This document shows positions 1-13,560 of a DNA stretch of 64,000 bases, in pieces. Numbering within the stretch: the stretch's first letter is position 1; each line of letters opens with the position of its first letter. The position numbers were made by a program, and so were the translations under genes. The stretch is taken from assembly GCF_000524195.1 (NCBI RefSeq), contig NW_020170397.1, positions 627,305 to 691,304 on the forward strand, in the 5' to 3' direction. The notes under the pieces were generated by a model. The model did not search any database. It was not told where the DNA came from and saw nothing but the letters and a program-made list of their open reading frames with translations. The DNA comes from Echinococcus granulosus. Lineage: Eukaryota; Platyhelminthes; Cestoda; Cyclophyllidea; Taeniidae.

Positions 1-2244
1 CGCACAACATGGGAGTGGTGGTGTGTGCGTGCGAGTGCTTCAGATGCAGTCGTCCTACCTATGCATAAAGGTCAGCGCGTTAAAAAAACCTGAACGAGGA
101 AGATGTCAATTTAACTTTGAGTTACCTAGATCTTGTCCGTCCTTTTAGTACTCATACCTGTGACTGCAAAAATAATACAGATTGACGACGAGTTTACTGA
201 CCCGCAATCGACCAGTCATTATTAGTTCTTTCAAATTCATTTTCATCCAAAAGAAACTTATACTTTAAACCACAAATCTTAAAAGGGATATTTCAGATCC
301 TTTGCAAGATTATTTCAGTGCCAAACAGAGCAACAAATCATTGGAGTTTACCCCCGCCTCCAATGGTGTTCATCTAAAAAAACACAATCACTGAAGTTAT
401 GCGCCTATGCAGCCTTCGTGCGCTAAGAAAAAAACTCGTAAGAAGATATCTAATGTTATTTACTTAGAGAAATTGCTGAAATACTCTGCAATAACTTTTG
501 TGCTGACTATGATCCGTAATAACCTATCAATGGAAATACTAAGTATCAAATGTGTACCAGTATTGGGTTACTTTTGGCACGAATTTGTTTCCTTTTCTGG
601 CGTTTTATGTACTCAAATATAAATCCCGTGTATATGAGGCGGTAACTCCCAAAGAGGAGTGGAGAAAAGGAGAAGGATTATACGTCTTATTTTTTTTTCA
701 ATCGATCCGTCTCCTCTTATTTGGCACCAGCGGTTAGCTATGCGTGCTCGCTGGAATAGCCCTCGTTTGTGTGCTCTATTCTCCTACGTAGGATTTCACA
801 TACATTTCCAGAACAAAACTATTCCAGTTTCTGGCACACCCCTCTGACGAAAATCACAAAAGTTATTGCAAAGTCCCTTTACCTGGTAAAGGTGGGCAGG
901 ACTCCACATGGGAAGCATCATCTGCATTCGGGTCCGAGCTTATGGAGTTGTGAAAGTGCTGCACGGCTGGATTTGCAAAAAGGTCACTCCACGATATTCC
1001 TGGTGTTAAATTGCATCCTTGCGGGTTGTCGAGCACATAGACATCACCATTTTGAATTACTGAAATTGCACGACGTTACGATTAAATGATCAAATTTTTA
1101 CTAGCGATTATATCAGTGATAAAGTGACTTTAAATTAAAGTAATCGGGATGACAGTGAGTATGTGACCACTCTCACGCCAATTCACCTTGATACTCTTCG
1201 AAAGATAAGTTGTGGCATCCCAAAACTGCCTTTCCTTAATTCGAGGAGCTACCGGGCAAGTTGGGACAAGCTAATTTGCAATCGCATTCGGAAATCGTGA
1301 GACAAAATTGGAAAGTAACATGTGCACTAAAGCTGCTAGAAGCTCTCCAAATCTGTAGAAATGGGCGCTTGTTAGTTAGGGAAAAAATACGATCTATGGA
1401 AATTAAAACAAGCACCACATAAAAATGCAACGGACGAATATTGAAAAAAACCACTAAAAAATTTCACATTGCAATAATTGGAATATGTGGGTAAAGAACA
1501 CTTACAAGAGAATGTCAAGACATTCTTAGTGTCATTGTTTAAAGCATGAGTCAGACAAACATGTAAACTTAATAACGCTCATTGTTTTTGACATTTTTTC
1601 TGTCAAGCCCTGTCATTTTGGGTTGTAATTATAACTATAAGAGTAAAATATTTCAAATTAGCTTTCAAACGAATCCTCTTTGCCATGTTTTGGCTAAATA
1701 ACCTTAGAAACTGCGTCTGATTTCATGTAAAACAAAGAGTATTGATCAATTAAGCATATAATGGAAGTGTTCATCGAGAGATTGCTTAAGACTAACGTAT
1801 TACAAAATTTACAGCCTAAAGAAACCACTTTCCGAATTAAAGAGCTGATAAATTCACTTCACCTTATATAGTTCTCCGACTCCTGAGAAACGCTATGGAA
1901 CAGTGAAAAATCATTAAAATTTTAACTTTTACTAGATAAATTTTAAAATTGTATCTCTTTAGTCAGTATATTGGAGGCTATGAGCAAGGTTACACCACCA
2001 GCTTAAAATATGACACAACTTGCACGAACTTGGCAAGTGCATAATTTAACTTGATTATATACTGCCCAAGATTAGAAAATTCACATTAAAGGGTGAGAAA
2101 TGAGTGCGCCCAATGCAAAAAGACATCTTTTGCTGTCGCGTCTACCCAGAAACATTACAGGAATAAGTTATTATGGTGTTAATATACATTCACGCAAAAA
2201 GCAAAAAAATTGGAAAAGAAACACGAAAATAGGTTAAGACTTAC
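1..2244. other. No confident gene; probable RTK-like intron or spacer
   Basis: AT-rich DNA with no exon I can support. The receptor-like gene on the minus strand has a donor at 2244 and must continue leftwards. I looked for cysteine-rich (furin-like) or kinase motifs on the minus strand here and found none, so this is probably a long intron. The first 50 bases are GT-rich. Confidence 0.5.
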
Positions 2245-3197
2245 CTCGAAGATTTCCAAGATCAACTTTTCTTAATATCCTTCCAGAATCATAGGTGTTC
2301 CGAATAAGAAGCGATGCTTTTGGAAGATCCTCACGAAGACTATAACCACTGCCCAAGCCACGAATGATTTTAAGTCCCGAAAGAGGAATTTCTTCAACAC
2401 TGGAGTTCATTATGATTAAAAATCCACTTATTTCTTCTATGTGTTTCAAAAAATCCAAATCTGGGCCTAAGCCATCTACTAAAACAAAAGATCCGGTGCA
2501 GGACATTAAAACCTTTATATGGCGGCAAAAGTCGCAATTAATGTGTATTAATTCAGGAAAGGTCAAACTGTAACTATAAAGAAAACCAAATGTTAAAGGA
2601 CTAATAGCAAAACTAATTCTACATGAGGCCCCATTGCGCACATGGTTAACAGTTTCCTTATAAGCAGGCACAATTTGAAATAATACGAGACAAATTACAT
2701 AAGAAAATCTAAAGGTCAACGTAACTCATCACCCAGTTAAATTAAGGAGAAATAATGCTCAAGCAGTTGTGGTTAACACCCATGGCAAAAAAATTCACTT
2801 AAAGCTAAATAAAATTGAATTAGAAATAAAACTATTACGAGAAAAATCGACGTAAAAGGCGATAAACATTATGGATGACACTTTGAGAGACTTTTTAAAC
2901 TGTCAAGTAAAAAACATAGCATACCATTTAAGTGAAGTCCATAAATAATTAAATTCCCCACAATATGCGTACAGCCAGAAGAAAATAGCTTCCTCAGGTA
3001 CTCATATGTTCCATCAATCGGGAATCCACTAATTTCATTCATTTGGCTCGAGCAAGCTGTTCCGGTTAAAAAACCAGCAACATTACCTCGATATTTTCCT
3101 ACATCTGTTACAAAGGCCGCTAAAAAGTGTAAATGAGTAAATCGAACACACCTGATAAGGATACACATAGGCATATTAGCGCGTGGCGATAATCCAT
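2245..3197 (-). CDS. Receptor tyrosine kinase-like (EGFR/insulin-receptor type) N-terminus: signal peptide and L domain, partial
   Basis: Exons 3197-3152, 3119-2925 and 2478-2245 on the minus strand; introns are 32 and 446 bp and the phases agree. The first exon encodes MDYRHALICLCVSLS, a short hydrophobic signal peptide completed across the intron. Next comes an L1-type receptor domain: AC-S start, a conserved GNLIIYGL strand, then DLDFLKHIEEISGFLII, the I-PL--L-IIRG ladder, and a final NLRG. This order matches the first ligand-binding L domain of EGFR-family receptors; insulin-receptor type is also possible. The third exon ends in a good donor (gtaagt at 2244), so furin-like repeats, transmembrane segment and kinase should lie left of the window or in undetected exons. 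A secreted L-domain protein cannot be excluded. The gene is divergent from IFT172, with 594 bp between start codons. Confidence 0.72.
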
Positions 3198-3791
3198 AAA
3201 AGTAAAATTAAAAGTTCGATGGTAAAATCCAAGGTCAAAATTAGGTAAATGGAAAAAGTTAAGAATTTTATTAAAAATAGATAACAAAATAGTTATACCT
3301 AAAATCATTCGCAACTTAACTAATTTGGATCAACATAGCAGGTAAATAAGTAATTTTAACATTAGATGCGTGAAAACAATTCAGATCCCTATTACCTGTA
3401 GAGCCATAGATAAGCAAACAATCAAAAAAACAAAAACATTTTTAGGCTTTAAGTTTTGTTTTTTGTGCAGATAAAAAGCATGAAAGGGCAGCCCTCATTT
3501 TTACAAAATAATATTGCGCTCTGGGGTGACCCAAGATAGAAATCAGACTAGTGCAGGTAAAAGTCGATGTTGGTGTTTAAAGAATCGTAATTCTTAATCT
3601 AAATTTTTTGCTATGAATTCCTGTTGCTTCTTAACCTTAATCAAAGCAAGTTAGTTGCAATGACCTTTAACGCAATTGGTTGCTATTGTAATTGATAGCC
3701 AGGCGACATTTTGGTGTTTATTTGGTACGTGTTTAAGCTATTAGTCCGTATTTGACTGCATATTAATTTTCAAGTCACTGTGGCCTGAAAA
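3198..3791. promoter_or_regulatory. Shared divergent promoter region, RTK-like / IFT172
   Basis: These 594 bp separate two start codons pointing away from each other, so both promoters must be here unless a 5' UTR intron exists. The DNA is AT-rich and no TATA box or known element stands out with confidence. Inference from gene layout only. Confidence 0.4.
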
Positions 3792-6700
3792 ATGCATCTT
3801 AAACACTTCAAGACACTGATTCCATATCAACCAGTGGAGTCGAAAATATCAGCACTAGCCTGGTCACCGAACAGTAAACGACTAGCTGTTTCTACAAGTG
3901 ATCGTCTTATTGTTTTATTTGATGAAGATGGTGAACGAAGGGAAAGATTTTCGACGAAACCGGCTGATGGAAAATCAAAAAAAGGCTACGTTGTTACTGG
4001 TCTATCGTTCTCCTTTGATTCAACGAAGCTTGCGATTGCTCAGTCGGATAATATGGTGTTCGTTTATAAACTTGGTGAAAGTTGGGAAGATAAAAAGGCT
4101 ATTTGTAATAAGTTTCCGCAGAGAAATCCTGTCACTTGCATCATTTGGTCTTCTGAACACCAGATAATAATGGGTCTAATGGATGGAAAAGTTAGACTTG
4201 CGAATACAAAGAATAATAAATCATTAACTATTTTTAATTCCGGATCTTATGTGGTGTCGTTGGCCGCAAGCCCTAGTGGAAGAGGATTTATTTCTGGCCA
4301 TGCAGATGGCAAAATTGCTCGGTATAATTTTGACGATGACGGCAATTGCGTGCTACAGGCTAAGGTCGCCACTCATCCAGTTCCACCCTTTGCCTTAACC
4401 TGGGCTGGGAATTCCATTTTCGCCGCTGGCTTTGATAGACGAGTTATTATATATGGACGTGATGGGAAGGCACGACAGCAATTCGATTACTCGAAAGATC
4501 CCACTGAGAAGGAGTCGACAGTTGCAGTTTCAGGTCCAGGAGGACATGTTGTTGCTATTGGAAGTTACAACAAAATAAGAGTTTATAATTTTAGTATCCG
4601 TAAAAATGTTTGGGAAGAATTTCCTCCTAAAGTTATTCGGAACCTCTATACAATAACCGCTATGTGTTGGAAGGCTGATGGCTCAAAATTGACGATAGGG
4701 ACATTGTGTGGGGGCGTTGACCAGTTCGACTGTTGCATAAAACGCAAAATCTTGAGGAATTTCGAGTTTGTTTACGTAGGACCAAGTCAGATTATTGTTT
4801 TAAACAAACAAACACAGGACAAGACCTTGCTCAGATCGGATTATGGTTATGAAATTGAAGATGTCAATGTTATGGGCGGAGATAGCTACCTAGTTGCACA
4901 AACATCCGACACACTTATTCTGGCTCATATACCCACTAAGGAACTGAGTGAAGTGCATTGGAAAAAAAATGGAACTAAATACAAAATATTATTTTCGAGT
5001 AGAAAATTTTGTGTCATCTTTGGTGCTGGTGAACTCTTTGTCATTGAATATGGATTGTCAGAGGTGCTGGGGTCTGTGCGCACAGAAGTGACAAATCCCT
5101 ACCTCTTCAGCGTTCGAATAAATGAAAGGAGTAGAAATAATGCGGCCTGCAAAAAGATCGCTTACATGTTGGATGCAAAGACAGTGAATGTAATGGACTT
5201 GATAACTGGTCTTACAATTGGGCACTACGCCCACGACGTGTGTTTAGACTGGCTGGAGTTAAGTGAAAAAGCAAATCACCTTTTACTTCGAGATCGAAAA
5301 CGTCAGTTAATTCTCCTTAATACGGAAACCTTCACATCCTTCGTCTTGCTTCCATTTTGTTCCTTTGTTCAGTGGATTTCGCAAAGCGATGCAATCGTCG
5401 CTCAGTCGAAGGACAGCATTAGCGTCTGGTATAATATAGATGCTATCGACCGAGTGACAACACTGCCGCTACAGGGCGGTGACATCGTCGGTGTTGATCG
5501 GATTGGTGGCAAAACGGAGATTCTTGTATCCAAGGGCATGACAACCATCAGGCATCCTCTTGACAATAGCCTCATTGAATTTGGAACCGCGATGGAAGAT
5601 AATGACTTGGAGAGAGCTGTTACCTTTCTTGACTCCCTGGAGATGGCAGAGGAGACTGAGAGCATGTGGAAAAAATTAGCGGAAAAGGCACTGCAAGCCC
5701 TCAATCTCTTGGTAGCAGAACGCTGCTACGCGGCACTGGGTCTCCTTAGCAAGGCACAATACCTCAAAGTTACTAGGGATATTGCCGAACAGGAGGGTGA
5801 TCTAAATCACTACAAGGTTCAGACTCGATTGTACATCCTCGCTGGTGACTTGGAACTTGCCGAAGCTATCTTTCTCGAACACAATGCGGTTGATGAGGCG
5901 ATTAATATGTACACTGAAATGCACAGATATGAAAAAGCTCTTGAGGTGAGTTGATTATATAAAGGCTTAAGGGTGTATTTTAAAAGAGTTTTGGAAGGAC
6001 ACATACGGGCACGTGTTTGTAGATTGCAGAGGCAAAAAATTGGCCAAAGTTGGAGATGCTGAGAGAGGATTATCACAAGTGGTTGGCGGAGACTGGACAG
6101 ACGGAGGTGTTGGGAGACTTTCGTGCCAGAGACGGTGACAACACGACTGCCGTCAGCCTCTACCTGCGGGCCTCTGTGCCTGGGAAGGCTGCGGCTCTCG
6201 CTCTCTCTGACGCCTCACTCTCTGAGGATCGTGTCATCTTGGAGCAAATTGCTCAGGTAAGTCATAGTTAGCCATATTTGTATGAGTGCCAATTATAGTG
6301 CCAAACAGTGGCCTACCTGCTCTGAAATTAATTCTTGCAAGTATCGCGCTATGAATGTTATTTGAACAAAGGCATACTTCTTCAGTTTTATTCATTGTCA
6401 TCGAGCATGTTTTCTTGTGTCAGCATTTGCTTGATTTTCCTCTTATCGCCTTAGTGATTGCAATTTTTTAACAGTCTAGTCGTTTCAGCATTTACATCCC
6501 TAAGCGAGTGCTTTACCTTTTGAACAATTCTGCGTATCTTGCATGGACTAAAATATAGTTTCATTTTAAGGATAATTGATTAGTCGTTGGTTTACAAAGA
6601 CAAGCAAAGTAGACCGCCGATTACTAAGCAAACACCTAATTTTAAGGTGTGGAACCGAAATTCACCTGTTGGGCGGTGAATGTTCTGAATCCTGGTTTGT

Positions 6701-9700
6701 CTATTTCGTGAAGTTCCAGCAGTAAATTACATAATGAAATAAGAGCTTGGTCGTAGAAAGCTATGAATTCGGGCTTGAACGAAATTTTGTAAGGTAAATG
6801 ACCGCTAAATAAATAAAGTTTTCGTATTTTCTTTAAAATTTGCTTACAAAATTAAGCTAATACTTACTTTTGTACACCTGGAGCCTTCCTGGGGCGGTAA
6901 TCTTCCGCGGAAGTATTTTTTCTCAAAATAATCTCGATAAAAAGGATCCTCTGACTAAAGCGACTGTAATCTAATGCAAACATATGTTTGTGTTCATAGT
7001 GGCTTACCGATAAACAGGGGCATAAACCCGAAATTATTTGTCTAATAGTCGTTCCATTACAGGTAGTAGGATCTTTTCCTGTATCGACGCCTCTCACAAT
7101 ATAGAATGCCATTTCAAAGAACTTATATCAAGAATTGCATGTGTTTTTGCATACGGCCCACAAAAAAACTGCCTAATGATTGTGAGTTACCATGCTTGTT
7201 TGATCCCTGCACTAAGTACTGCCAATGCCGTAATGTGTTTCCCTATTAGTCGTAACGAGGTTTTAAAAAGGATTTCTGTGTAGGTAAAATCATGAGCACG
7301 AAATAAGTGGTAAGGATGAATGTCCACCTTCTTTATGCAGGCCCTTGTGCGTGCGAACCAACAGGAGAAGGCGGGTGAGCTGTACAAGCGGCTGCGGCAA
7401 TACGAGGCTGCAATGCGCTGCTACCGCTCAGGCGGCGCCTTCCAGAAGGCCCTCGACGTGGCTCGCGAGCACCTCCCCAGTGAGGTCGTATGGCTGGAGG
7501 AAGAGTGGGGTAATCATCTCGTCGCCCATCGACAGCTCGATGCCGCCATTAACCACTTCATCGAAGCTGGGTATGGTTAGCTCCCATTCCATTCCTTTAA
7601 TTTCTTTCAGCTCCAATCGATTTAATGAAGGTAAATAGTTTTGCTTACTATATTCACTGCTTGGTGCTGATCATGCAATCTTAAAACAAACTTCACACGA
7701 CATCTATTATACTATTTAGACGACTAATTTAATTTAGTTTGTCCCTTTCCGTGTTCACCAGATTTACTGCTTTGCAGACATGGTATAGCCTATAACTTAA
7801 AACTACATCAGCTTCGACGGATAATTTTCCTAACCCAACTAGTAGTTGCGGCCTTATCTATGCATGATTCGCGTCAATGCTCACTTACATAGATTCACTT
7901 TCACTCTTGCCACTTCTGAAAGGGCCTACATAAAAGCGCTAGAAGCGGCCACGAAGGCAGGCGAGTGGACAAAGGCGGCAGAGATTCTTTCTAGCATTGA
8001 GACAGGAGGCAGTATGGACTCGATGACTGCGGCGGCTGTGGGGTCGTATAGATTGGAGCTGGCCCGATACTACTCACGCACACGGCAATTCGCACTAGCC
8101 GAGAAGGCCTTCGTGGCAGCCGGTGCGCCCAACCTTGCCATTGAGATGTACACTGACGCCGGCATGTGGGAGGAGGCTCACGGCCTAGCCTCCACCAGCA
8201 TGCAGCAGGATGCTCTCACCGCGTAAGTTCGGTCCACCTTACATTGATCAGCAGTCCATCCTCTTTGTTCCTTTCCTCTGGTCTAGTTATGCTGCACTTT
8301 GCGTCCTCTCACGCTCGTAGTTATTTGTGTGTCCCCTTGTCAAAAAGACCTTTGCTAATGCGGTGTGGTGTCGGCTTCTTTTAGGATGTACATGCAGCAG
8401 GCCGAGACCCTGGAGTACAGTGGTAAGCTGAAGGAGGCAGAAAGACTGTACTTGACTGTGAAACGTGTTGATCGGGCAATGACGATGTACAAAAACCAAC
8501 GCCAGTATCGCGAGGTGGCACGTCTTGTGCGTGCTCACAAACCGGAGCTTCTCGAGCAGACACTGATACGTATCGCGCAGGAGTTGGAGTGCGAAGGCAA
8601 TCTGCGACAGGCCGAGCAATACTACATGGAGGTACTTATCCTTGTACCCCACTCAAACAAAATTAAAATTTTATGCGGGCTTAGTTTTAATAAAATAATC
8701 TCTTACAACGGTGTGTAAAGAGGAATAAGGACCCTATTAAATTAATTACTTCTTAATTTATTAGATGTGTCAGTTTGTGAGTTTTTACTATAATGCAAAT
8801 TTAGTAGAATTTAAATCGTTTAACAGTGGAAGTAAGACACGGGAGCTTCAAAATGCTTAAATGTATCGCATTATGATAATAGATATTGATGCCTTTTGAG
8901 ATGGACTTATAAGCCGGCTTATGGTCTTAGTTTTGATCAAATGACATCCTAGTGCCAATTATGAACAAAATATGCATTCTTTTTACTTATAAGCTTGAAT
9001 TGTTAAAGTGTTTGTTGTGTCCCCGTAGGCGGGTGAGTGGAAATCTGCGGTAAACATGTACCGCACACGTGACCTCTGGGAGGAGGCCTTTCGTGTGGCA
9101 GGTGAGTGCCGACAGCAGCCGGAGCTGCGCAAACAAGTAGCTTTCCTGTGGGCCAAGCACCTCGGTAGCGACTCAGCAGTGCGTTTGCTCAACCGCCTCG
9201 GGCTCCTCCACACCGCTATCGACTACGCCACGGAGCACTGCGCCTTCGAATTCGCCTTCGATCTAGCGCGCTCTTGCCCTGCGGAAAAGGTCGGAGAGGT
9301 GCACAACAAGTATGCTATGTTCCTTGAGGATGAGGGGAAGCTCTCCGAGGCTGAGGAGGAGTTTATCAAGGTTCTATTCTGCTTCACCACATCATTTAAC
9401 GCTCATCTCAAAAGTTTTAACCTTTAAGCATGTCTTAGTAGGCAGGTCGACCACGAGAGGCGGTATTGATGTACGTCCACAACCAAGACTGGGCATCAGC
9501 GGCGCGAGTAGCGAGGGATCACGATCCAGAGAGCGTGAATGACGTGTTGTTGGGTCAGGCGCGCATCGCCTTTAGTGAGCGCGACCTCGCGCAGGCAGAG
9601 GCGCTGCTACTACGCGCCCAACGACCTGATATGGCGGTGCGTGCCTACCGTGAGACTGGCCACTGGGAAGACGCCATTCGGGTGGCCCAGGCTTATCTCC

Positions 9701-12700
9701 CCTCCAAGCTGCAGGAGCTTCTGGTGAGACCTATTTCCTTCCTTTGATACACAATCTCTCTTGTTGATTAATATTATGCCACGTGTGTTAAATTTTGTTG
9801 TATTTATTGCGTAGTTATGGACAGCGAGACCTTACAACTTGTTGAATATTTGACGCATTTTGAGGTAATTTTTTATTCAGAAATTTACTGTTTGACCACT
9901 ATTATTTTCCGAAAGGTATAATTTCCGTAGAATTTCCATCGGATAGGGTACACTGAGCTAAAAATTAATTCATATTTGCTTGATATCACTTCCTGGTTTT
10001 TTATTAAATCCACATTTTGTTTCTCAACAACGAGCTTTACTTGGGATCATTTATTCTAGATATTTAGCCTTTGATGCCTTGAGAGTCATGCGTTTATCTG
10101 ATGCACTTGTGACTGGCTTACGTATCTTTTCTTCGCTATTACTAAACAAGCACATATCCTATGCATTTTTTATCAAGCTAAAGCAGGAAAGTAGTGGGCA
10201 GTATCAGAGAAATCCAAAATTTATGTAATTAGGAAACCTAGAACTACTCTGTTAATAGCTACATCATTTGGCAGGGAACCGCACATCAAAATGTCTTTTC
10301 ACTTCTTTGTGTTATGAATTATATCACATATTTTGTTAAATACGATGTTGTGTAATTTTCTCATCACATCGGAGGCAGTGTTGCCACTAGCAACTTACAT
10401 TCTTATTTAGTGCGCCGATATAATCCATCATGCTATATCGTGCATTGAAGTTCTACACGCTACTCTCAGGACTTATCTTTCAAAATTTTATGCTCGCAAA
10501 TTTCTCCTTCTCGAAAAAGAATGCATTCGTAAATACGTGTCTAAAGGTTGCTTCTCGCGCCGAATTTTATAAAAGTTGAAGTCTGAAGAAAACCACAACG
10601 ACATCAACTACACCTTTACTACAGCTGACCACTTACAGGAAGAATATGAAGAGGAGAAAATGCGTACAGACTCGACCGCTGCTACTACTGGCAGCGTCTG
10701 TGGTGGCGGTGGCGGTGACCCACATTGGTCTGCTCAGCGCGGGGCGAATTCCATCGGTGCACGCAGGTCCCACGGTTTGGCGACCTGTGCACAGTCTAGC
10801 GGTTCAACGTATCCTCTGATTGTGACGGCACGACAGCTAGAGGCAAGTGGAGAGTACCTTAAGGCCGTAGAGCACTACCTCAAAGTCACTCCTGACCTTC
10901 TCTCTGAAAGCGAAGGCGGTGGTGGTGAGGGCGAGAGTGCAGCCACTCTTGCCCACTCCGTGCAGACGTGCGAGAACCTCTGGGTGCATGCCGCCAATCT
11001 TGCTACGAAATTCCTTCCTCCAGAGAACTCGGCGCAAGTGACTGAATTGGTGGCTACAAGGCTGGCCCGACTTCAAGTAAACAATTTCCTTCCATACATT
11101 TGTTTTCATATCGCATTTCTCCGTGGCTTTATTTTCCTACCTCCTCTACCACCAGCGATACAGTACGGCTGGCGAGTTGCTGCTTAGCATTGACAGATTT
11201 GAAGATGCAGTTAATGTCTTCGTAGCCGGTGAGGAGTGGGAAAAGGCGCGCAAGATTGCCAAGGATTTGGAACCCCAACTTAAGAGTTACGTAGAGAGTA
11301 AATACAAGGAATCTCTCAAGGTGGGTGCCTTTTCTAAAGTCATTAAGCAAAAAAAATTTGAATTGACTGGGCCACGATCCTGATAATACAAAAATGAGTG
11401 CAGTTGATGAGAGTACAGTTACAAACTACCCTTTATCATTTAATTTCGCCTTAATAAGTAATATCGATCACTGTCTTAATGAAGCTTTGAAATGTTGTCA
11501 AAATATGCAGAATAGGGGACAGGCGGAAGAACTGGCAGGCGTTGATGTGCTCTCGGCGATTGAGATGTATGCGGAGCAGGGTCGATGGGAGAAGTGCATT
11601 GGTGCTGCAGAACGACTCTACCAGGAGACACATGCGGAACGCGACTATCAGCTGCTGCATAAGTACCTCGCTACCTACGCCGCAACTCTGATTAAGGAGA
11701 AACGTGCCTACGACGCCCTACTCCTCTATAAGCGCCATGGCACTCCACCCTACGTCCAGAACTTCAACATCTACAAGGGGATATTTCAGGTGAGTTTCGA
11801 GTGCAAGAACTGCTGTAAATGATTTGCCAGTATTTACTCTCTCCTCCCCCTCTTGACCACGCTGTTAGGAGATAACTGCGCAACGTAATCTCGCCACGGC
11901 AGACGCCTATCCTACGTGGGCGGCTTTGAGAGACACCCTCCTCGATCTCTACCAGCGAGTCTCTTCTCTCTCTGGTGCTGTCAAAATCCAGCCCAGTGTA
12001 GTTAGTATCTTCGAGCGCATGTTTCTGGTAGCACACTACTACGCAACACGCTCGGCATTGATCTCTGCAAAGCTCTTTGATGTAAGCCACGCATTACAAT
12101 TGCTTAACGGTACATGCTCACGCCTTGATTCATAGTTCATGTTCACGGTCGCATGTTTACATTTCTTTGTTTACTTATTTGTGTTTTGTTATAGCATATC
12201 TGACTTAATCAAGACTAATTAAAAGCAGTAAGATTTGGAAAACTAATAGATTATTATCATCTTCAGTTGGCAACAAAGGTGAGTATCTCCCTACTCAGAG
12301 ACTCGGACATCATTCCCGCCGACAAGGCATTCTTTGAAGCTGGAACGCATTGTCGTAAGCTGGGCTGGGACAGTATGGCATTTGTTTTTCTGAATCGCTT
12401 TCTTGATCTCATGGAAATTATTGAAGACCATGATGGTAACTCCGATGCACTAGACAGCACTGATTTCCAGGTAAATTGGTTTCTGTGATCAATTGTATCT
12501 TGATCTCTGTCATTAGACCTACTAGTTGAAAGCTCTACAACGGTGAAAATATTGTTCGTTACTTGGCACACTTTACAAGCCTTGACTTAAAGTGCACTGA
12601 ATCTGAAAACCGTCTGTACAGTCCCCTCTTTTAACTTTAGAATACAGATATTCCTTTGGAGGTTCCGATCCCAGAGGAACCCTACGCCACGAGTGCTGAG

Positions 12701-13012
12701 CACGAGTCGGTGCGTGAGTGGATCCTGGCAGTATCGATGGATCAGAAATTGGATCAGATACTACCCAAGGATGAGCGGGGAATCTACGTAGCTTGTTTGC
12801 GCTCTTCTGCAACGGGAGTGTCTGCTCTGCCGTGTGTGGTAACCGGCTATCCTGTTTTACGAGATAATGTTTCATTTTCATCCGAAAGTGGGAAGCACTC
12901 AGCTAATCTAGAGGACTGGAAGCGTCTCACCTACGCTGCTAATGTAAACCGCAATGCTGAATGTGTTGACGTCTTCGAATTCATTCGTAAATGGTGCGGT
13001 AGTGTTATCTAA
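3792..13012 (+). CDS. IFT172: Intraflagellar transport protein 172 (IFT-B complex)
   Basis: IFT172 is the largest peripheral IFT-B subunit, needed for cilium assembly and for turnaround of IFT trains at the tip. Thirteen exons: 3792-5945, 6023-6256, 7341-7570, 7923-8222, 8385-8631, 9029-9370, 9442-9723, 10639-11076, 11156-11320, 11511-11789, 11869-12081, 12267-12470, 12641-13012. They sum to 5460 nt, giving 1819 aa (human about 1749). The N-terminus [13 protein letters not shown] and the WD40-type repeats of about residues 1-540 are typical. From about residue 600 on, TPR-like helices follow (e.g. [22 protein letters not shown]), ending with ITGYP-like VVTGYP and WCGS. Residues about 1271-1318 (10660-10803) are a Gly/Ser/Ala-rich insertion absent from human. 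Start chosen by homology. Introns range from 71 to 1084 bp. Confidence 0.97.
6257..7340 (+). other. IFT172 intron 2, no separate feature seen
   Basis: A 1084 bp AT-rich intron with a gtaagt donor and tgcag acceptor. I saw no exon, RNA gene or clear repeat in it. Confidence 0.6.
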
Positions 13013-13079
13013 TGATAAGGATAATTAGAACGCTTGTCCAAATTCTGTTGACATGTCACATTATTTGTAACTGTGATTA

Positions 13080-13085
13080 AATAAA
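13080..13085 (+). promoter_or_regulatory. Polyadenylation signal AATAAA of IFT172
   Basis: Canonical AATAAA 68 bp after the IFT172 stop codon, on the coding strand. Confidence 0.7.
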
Positions 13086-13184
13086 CTTCTTTCAACTTAC
13101 CTAAAAAGGAAATCGTTATGCTATGCAACAGCTAATTTGAAAACTACCGAAAGCAATGCGCCTATAAAGTGTAAAGGGTAGCGA

Positions 13185-13310
13185 CTCGTGCCTTCCCTGA
13201 AGTCGAAAGGACTCATTGTTTTAAGGAAAAAGTACACCACTAGCCTACAGGATAGCTAGGAGGCCATTAACATGATCTAAAAGCCATGATGCAGAGCGGA
13301 AGCATAAATT
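13185..13310 (+). repeat. Interspersed repeat copy 1, module A
   Basis: Begins with CTTCCCTGAAGTCGAAAGGA, the hallmark of the family (consensus CTTCCCTGAAGACGAAGGA). Downstream it keeps the spaced blocks GCTAGGAGGCCATTAACATG and AGCCATGATGCAGAGCGGAA. Noncoding and degenerate. Confidence 0.7.
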
Positions 13311-13369
13311 GGGGAGACTAAAGTGTCGCTTATGTAAATGCATGGCTAAACGAGGTGCCCTGTCACTGG

Positions 13370-13560
13370 ATGGATGCTCTTCTTTTGAGCGTTGTCCCCA
13401 GCGCCGCATTTTGTCAACACCTCACATCGGTCATCACATCGTAGTTGGTGATTTGAAAGAGAAAACCACCTCCTGACCAACCACGCCAGTCATTGAAATT
13501 CCCATTTACTTGATCTCAACGTCACGGATGGGTCTTTTTGTGGGAAAAAAGGTAAGGATG
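13370..13560 (+). repeat. Interspersed repeat copy 1, module B
   Basis: Contains CTTCTTTTGAGCGTTGTCCC, then TTGGTGATTT, then ACCACGCCAGTCATTGAAAT. The same blocks in the same order follow other module A copies at about 31200 and 57050, so this is the downstream part of the same element. It continues in weaker form to about 13850. Confidence 0.6.

Noticed and set aside
1236..1454. Cysteine-containing minus-strand frame as the next receptor exon
   Set aside because: Phase and cysteine spacing do not fit a furin-like or L-domain continuation, and no good acceptor fits.
5402..5704. 100-codon minus-strand frame
   Set aside because: Antisense shadow of IFT172 exon 1.
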